Source: Monodelphis domestica (taxonomy: Eukaryota; Chordata; Mammalia; Didelphimorphia; Didelphidae). From it: a stretch of 64,000 bases of DNA. Under the pieces are notes generated by a model. The model had not been told where the DNA came from. It ran no database searches and was given only the letters and a program-made list of their open reading frames with translations. The stretch lies in the NCBI RefSeq assembly GCF_027887165.1, contig NC_077232.1:212648-276647 (forward strand). The letters run 5' to 3'. The position numbers and the translations under genes are program-made. Shown piece after piece: positions 60,001 through 64,000 of the stretch; positions within the stretch are counted from its first letter, which is position 1, and every line of letters begins with the position of its first letter.

Positions 60001-62768
60001 TACGAGCGCCAGGCGAGCTCCGCCCCCAGCCGGACGGGGGGCCTGGATTGGGCCGACGCCGCCGCCGACGGGCCCCCGGGCCGGCCCATCCGCGCCCCGG
60101 CTATGCGGACCCTGCAGCGCTTCCAGAGCAGCCACCGAAGCCGGGGGACGGCGTCATCCGTGGGAGCCGGCGGGGGGCTGGAGCACGTGGCCCGAGCCCC
60201 GTCGGTGCGCAGCCTCAGCCTGGCCGACTCCGGCCACCTGCCGGACGTGCGGGGCCTGGACAGCTATGGGGGGCACCGGACTCTGCAGCGGCTGAGCAGC
60301 GGGTGAGCCCCGGGAGGGAGCCGGGGGTGCGGGGGAGCCTGGGGCCGCCCCTCCCCTCCGCACGCTCACGCCCCGCCCCGCCCCGCCAGGTTCGACGACA
60401 TCGACCTCCCCTCGGCTGTCAAGTACCTCATGGCCTCGGACCCCAACCTGCAGGTGCTGGGCGCCGCCTACATCCAGCACAAGTGCTACAGCGACGCGGC
60501 CGCCAAGAAACAGGTGCGGGCGGGGCGGGCGGGGCGGGGAGGGGGCCGGCCGGAGCCAGGCCCTAACCGGCGGTGCTCCGTGCCCAGGCCCGCAGCCTCC
60601 AGGCCGTGCCCAAGCTGGTGAGGCTCTTCAACCACGCCAACCAGGAGGTGCAGAGGCACGCCACGGGGGCCACTCGGAACCTCATCTACGATAACGCCGA
60701 CAACAAGCTGGCGCTGGTGGAGGAGAACGGCATCTTCGAGCTCCTGAGGACGCTGCGGGAGCAGGACGACGAGCTGCGCAAGAACGTCACCGGTCAGCCC
60801 CGCCCCGCCCCGCCCCGCCCCGCCCCCAAACTGCCGGCCCCGGGAGTGACCCCGGCCCTTCCTCTGCCCGCAGGAATTCTCTGGAACCTGTCATCCAGCG
60901 ACCACCTGAAGGACCGCCTGGCCCGAGACACCCTGGAGCAGCTGACGGACCTGGTGCTGAGCCCGCTGTCGGGCAGCGGGGGGCCGCCCCTCATCCAGCA
61001 GAACGCCTCGGAGGCCGAGATCTTCTACAACGCCACGGGCTTCCTCAGGTGCGGGGCGGGGCGGGGCGGGGCGGGGCCCAGCGCAGGGGGCGGGGCTCAG
61101 GCGGCAGAACTGCCCCTGAGAGAGCCCCATTTCCTTGTCCCAGGAACCTGAGCTCCGCCTCGCAGGCCACGCGGCAGAGGATGCGCGAGTGCCACGGCCT
61201 GGTGGATGCCCTGGTCACCTACATCCATCATGCGCTGGACGTGGGCAAGTGTGAGGACAAGGTCAGCGGGGCCTGCGTCAGGGAGGGCCCGCCCCGCCCC
61301 CGTCCCCGTCCAGCCCCGCCCCCTCCAGCCCTGCCCCTGGCTGTGAGCTCCTAACCCTCCCCATCCCCCAGAGCGTGGAGAATGCTGTGTGTGTACTCCG
61401 GAACCTGTCCTACCGCCTCTACGATGAGATGCCGCCATCCGCGCTGCAGAGGCTGGAGGGCCGAGGCCGCGGGGAAGCCGGGGCCGGGAGGCCCGGGGAG
61501 GTCGTCGGCTGCTTCACCCCCCAGAGCAGGAAGCTGCGGGAGGTGGGTCGGGAGGGTTCTCCTCACCGGGGAAAGTGAGGCAGGTAGAAAGAAGTCTGAG
61601 GAGCCCGGGCAGGACCAAGGTGTAGTCCGGGGGGGCTGGGGCGGGGCTTCCCGGGCTCACGGCCCCTCGTGTGCCCCCAGCTGCCCCTGGCCACGGATGC
61701 TCTGACCTTCGCTGAGGTCTCCAAGGACCCTAAGGGGCTCGAGTGGCTCTGGAGCCCCCAGATTGTGGGGCTCTACAACCGGCTCCTTCAGCGGTGTGAG
61801 CTGAACAGACACACGACTGAGGCTTCGGCCGGAGCCTTGCAGAACATCACCGCTGGAGACCGGAGGGTGAGGCCCGGGGGGATCCGATGGCAGGGAGCAC
61901 GGGAGCCGCGGGCCGCGAGCGCCCCCTGGCGGAGTGCAGGACCTCCTGCCCTGGGGGGAGCGCAGCCCGCAGAGCCCTCAACCCTTCCTTGCCCCTCAGT
62001 GGGCAGGTGTGCTGAGCCGCCTAGCCCTGGAGCAGGAGCGCATCTTGAACCCCTTGTTGGACCGAGTTCGGACAGCCGATCATCACCAGCTGCGCTCCCT
62101 CACTGGCCTCATCCGGAACCTGTCACGGAACGCTCGGAACAAGGATGAGATGTGTGAGTCTCCTGGGATTTCCCGTTGGGGGGGCCTCCTCACTCTGGGC
62201 AACGGGGTGGGGGGGCAGCCCCTCTGACTTGTGCCCTCTGGTCCTGAGGGAGGTAGCCACCAAGGTGGTCAGTCACCTGATCGAGAAGCTGCCGGGGAGC
62301 GTGGGAGAAAAGCCGCCTCCCGCCGACGTGCTGGTCAACATCATCGCGGTGCTCAACAACCTGGTGGTGGCCAGCCCCATCGCGGCCCGGGACCTCCTCT
62401 ACTTTGATGGTCTCCGAAAGCTCGTCTACATCAAGAAGAGGCAGGATGGGTGAGTACCAGCCCCCAGCGGAGGAGCGGAAGACCGGAGCTTCGGGGGCTT
62501 CTGGGACTAACTCCCGGCACCCTCCCCAACAGGCCCGACAGTGAGAAGGCCTCCCGGGCTGCCTCCAGCCTTCTGGCCAACATGTGGCAGTACAGCAAAC
62601 TCCACCGGGATTTCCGGGCGGTACGTGAGCACGTGCTGAGCACGCTGAACTCTAGCCAAGACGAGGGAGGAACAGGGAGGGGGCAGGATGCCGCTGTTGG
62701 GCCCCATTAACTCATCCTTCTCCGTATTGCAGAAAGGCTATCGGAAGGAGGATTTCCTGGGTCCATAA
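54013..62768 (+). CDS. PKP3: Plakophilin-3, 13 coding exons
   Basis: Exons: 54013-54244, 59468-59559, 59656-60302, 60390-60513, 60588-60792, 60874-61048, 61144-61261, 61372-61542, 61681-61866, 62000-62153, 62257-62449, 62533-62620, 62733-62768. All are GT/AG and in phase, giving 806 aa (human 797). The N-terminus MQDGNFLLSALQPEAGVCSL matches human PKP3. Residues 1 to about 325 form the Ser/Arg/Gly-rich head that binds desmoplakin, desmogleins and desmocollins. From about 330 to 790 come the armadillo repeats (e.g. VQRHATGATRNLIYDN, ILWNLSSSDHLKD), and the protein ends KEDFLGP. It links desmosomal cadherins to intermediate filaments in epithelia and also occurs in the nucleus and RNA particles. 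The start ATG has an accC context. Exon 11 uses the last of three AG dinucleotides, the only one that keeps the human-like EMSTKVV reading. Confidence 0.97.
55605..55757 (-). repeat. tRNA-derived SINE, minus orientation
   Basis: Shows gaggaaactgaggcaaacag, ccagggtcacacagctagga and gtggcaccccctagctgccc. MAR1/WSINE-like copy within PKP3 intron 1. Confidence 0.8.
57296..57332. repeat. (CCAGCT)n hexamer repeat
   Basis: Six units of CCAGCT/CTAGCT type. On the minus strand it gives an alternating Glu-Leu frame. Confidence 0.85.
57380..57720 (-). repeat. Dispersed old repeat of uncertain family
   Basis: Contains gtcagaatctgtgcaacagt, ccagctgtgaggtgatggga and gacttggcaacgatgacatc. This type of wording also appears near 30360-31000, 35990-36210 and 59130-59200 (ggccttgaatgccaaaccaa). 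The pieces look like parts of one ancient interspersed repeat that I cannot name. Orientation is uncertain. Confidence 0.4.
58497..58690 (+). repeat. tRNA-derived marsupial SINE, near full length
   Basis: Head ctgggtggctcagtggatag, core with a decayed B-box (ggatgccaatcacatgcttc), and 3' end agtattgatcctaagaagga. Lies in PKP3 intron 1. Confidence 0.9.
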
Positions 62769-63180
62769 ACAATCGGAAGACGAAGAGTTCTATTGGGGGG
62801 CAGCGTTAATGAATGCCCCCCCCAAGCTGCAAGGGACTATCTTGGCTTGGCTCTGCCCTTGCCTCGTGGCTCCTGGCCAGGTCTGGCCTCTTGGCCCCTG
62901 GCACTGCCATTTTGGGTGGAGCATGGAAGCAGGCTGACTGCTTACAGGATGGGCAGGGGGGGGCAGGCACCAAGAACAGGTCCTGGCTTCAGGGTGAGCC
63001 TGGCTATCGGGACGGGGCAAGAGCCCCTGGCTTCTGGGTGTTGGGATGCTTGGGAATCCTTTGGTGTTTCAGGGTCCCCCAGGGCCCCGGCCAGTGCTTG
63101 CTAAAGGAAGTGGCTGGAAGCAGCCAGACAAGCACACACACATCACAGCGGGCTGAAGGGCCGGGGGGGGGGGGGAGCAC

Positions 63181-63186
63181 AATAAA
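63181..63186 (+). terminator. PKP3: PKP3 poly(A) signal
   Basis: AATAAA 413 bases after the PKP3 stop codon, preceded by a G-run at 63163-63175. The predicted 3'UTR is about 430 bases. Confidence 0.8.
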
Positions 63187-63345
63187 GGAGGCATTGCTCT
63201 GCTAGCTGTTTGCTTTGCATTCTCTGGGACTCACCAGAAGAAGCTGGGCTTGGTGAGGGCCCCCCATGAGACGCGGCCCCTAGCGATCCCCCTGAAGTCA
63301 GAGCTACCACCGTGGGGCTCTGCTCTAGCGAGATGTGGTGGTTAC

Positions 63346-63358
63346 CCCCCCCCCCCCG

Positions 63359-63404
<46 letters not shown>
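63346..63404. repeat. Poly-C run plus (CA)n microsatellite
   Basis: A C-tract at 63346-63357 is followed by about 22 CA units at 63361-63404. It lies between the convergent poly(A) sites of PKP3 and SIGIRR. Confidence 0.95.
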
Positions 63405-63407
<3 letters not shown>

Positions 63408-63524
63408 CGCTCACAAAGGATGAACAGAGCTCTGGACAAGCAGGGAGAGGGGCCGCAGAGCTCGACTCCCCACCCCCACCTCAAGCAAGAGCTGGTGCTC
63501 AAGTCCAAAGAGGGGAACGTTCAC

Positions 63525-63530
63525 TTTATT
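63525..63530 (-). terminator. SIGIRR: SIGIRR poly(A) signal
   Basis: Minus strand reads AATAAA, about 205 bases past the SIGIRR stop codon. It faces the PKP3 signal across about 340 bases. Confidence 0.75.
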
Positions 63531-63733
63531 GTGAGAAAACAGGAACAGGAGGGAGTCCTGGGTTCGAGGACCCCAGACCGAACCATCCTGTGGTTCTCGG
63601 TGGCCCCACGCCCAGGCACGGAACCTGGGGGATTCCCGATTTCAAGCTGGAAGGCCAATCTCATTCTACAGCACAAGAAACGGAGGCAGCAGCGTGCTTG
63701 GGAGGGAGGAGGTCCTGGGAAGTCCTGGGCGGC

Positions 63734-63918
63734 CTACACGTCGTCTTCAGTTACCAGGCAGTAGAAGTCAGTCCGGGCGCCATAGTTGCGAGAGCCCAGG
63801 TCAGAGACATCGAGTTCATTCCGCTGCGATTCCCCACGAGGAGCCGGGAGGCCCGGCAGCTGGGGGCCTGGGTTCAGGCGTGGCGGGGGGACGTCTTTAA
63901 AGATGGGCCCCCTGACAC
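63734..63918 (-). CDS. SIGIRR: SIGIRR, last coding exon (gene continues off the right edge)
   Basis: Acceptor CCACAG at 63919-63924, then a 185-base exon in phase 1 ending at TAG 63734-63736. It encodes the cytoplasmic tail after the TIR domain: a Pro-rich stretch, then [20 protein letters not shown] and a terminal LVTEDDV. Human SIGIRR ends with the close match [20 protein letters not shown] and LVSKDDM. SIGIRR is a single-Ig TIR receptor that dampens IL-1R and TLR signalling and acts as IL-37 co-receptor. Its Ig, membrane and TIR exons lie beyond 64000; 63919-64000 is intron. Minus orientation next to PKP3 matches human. Confidence 0.93.
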
Positions 63919-64000
63919 CTGTGGAGAGGCGAGGTCAAGGAGACAAGCCGGCCCGGGCCGGGAGAGAGGAGGCCCGGCAGCAGGCTGGGCCAGGGCCTGC

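Noticed and set aside
59163-60566. 467-codon frame overlapping PKP3 exons 2-4
   Set aside because: Out-of-frame shadow of PKP3 coding sequence read through introns.

Overview
The window is vertebrate genomic DNA, almost certainly from a marsupial. It carries intron-containing genes with GT/AG splice sites, CpG islands, marsupial-type L1 copies, many tRNA-derived SINEs of the marsupial 'ggctcagtggat' type, MIR and L2 relics, and RTE-type retroposons. No prokaryotic, viral-genome, CRISPR or operon features were seen.

Gene order from left to right is: an IFITM-family gene on the minus strand (coding 2198-2685), B4GALNT4 on the plus strand (coding 29403-38585, 20 exons reconstructed in frame, 1073 aa), PKP3 on the plus strand (coding 54013-62768, 13 exons reconstructed in frame, 806 aa), and the last exon of SIGIRR on the minus strand (63734-63918, running off the right edge). 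Order and orientation match human 11p15.5 (IFITM3 - B4GALNT4 - PKP3 - SIGIRR), so the block is conserved between marsupials and placentals. The genes are not one pathway. IFITM is an interferon-induced membrane restriction factor. B4GALNT4 is a Golgi glycosyltransferase making LacdiNAc. PKP3 is a desmosomal armadillo protein. SIGIRR is a negative regulator of IL-1R/TLR signalling.

Region by region: 1-1750 is a CpG-rich left edge, a SINE and a GT-rich tract. 1750-3000 holds the IFITM gene, with a nine-unit G-rich minisatellite inside its predicted 3'UTR and two ISRE-like sites just upstream of its start codon. 3000-12150 holds simple repeats, L1/L2/hAT/SINE fragments and an LTR. 12150-24285 is one old L1 of about 6 kb, opened up to 12 kb by nested insertions of LTRs, SINEs, RTE retroposons and a second, rearranged L1. 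24290-28480 is GC-rich non-coding DNA with MIR and L2 relics. 28480-38770 is B4GALNT4 with its CpG-island promoter. 38770-52790 is a second repeat-rich block (L1s, one with a 5' inversion, LTR, SINEs) around an orphan CpG island at 46150-47100. 52799-53437 is a pyrimidine-rich minisatellite just upstream of PKP3. 54013-63205 is PKP3, and 63205-64000 holds the convergent 3' ends of PKP3 and SIGIRR.

I found no clearly new biological system. The most interesting points are the minisatellite within the IFITM 3'UTR, the retained ISRE pair, tandem E-boxes and a short uORF before PKP3, the unassigned CpG island, and the readable insertion history of the exploded L1. Exon boundaries come from reading splice sites and comparing with remembered human proteins. 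Repeat family names are from recognition only and have not been checked by a search.
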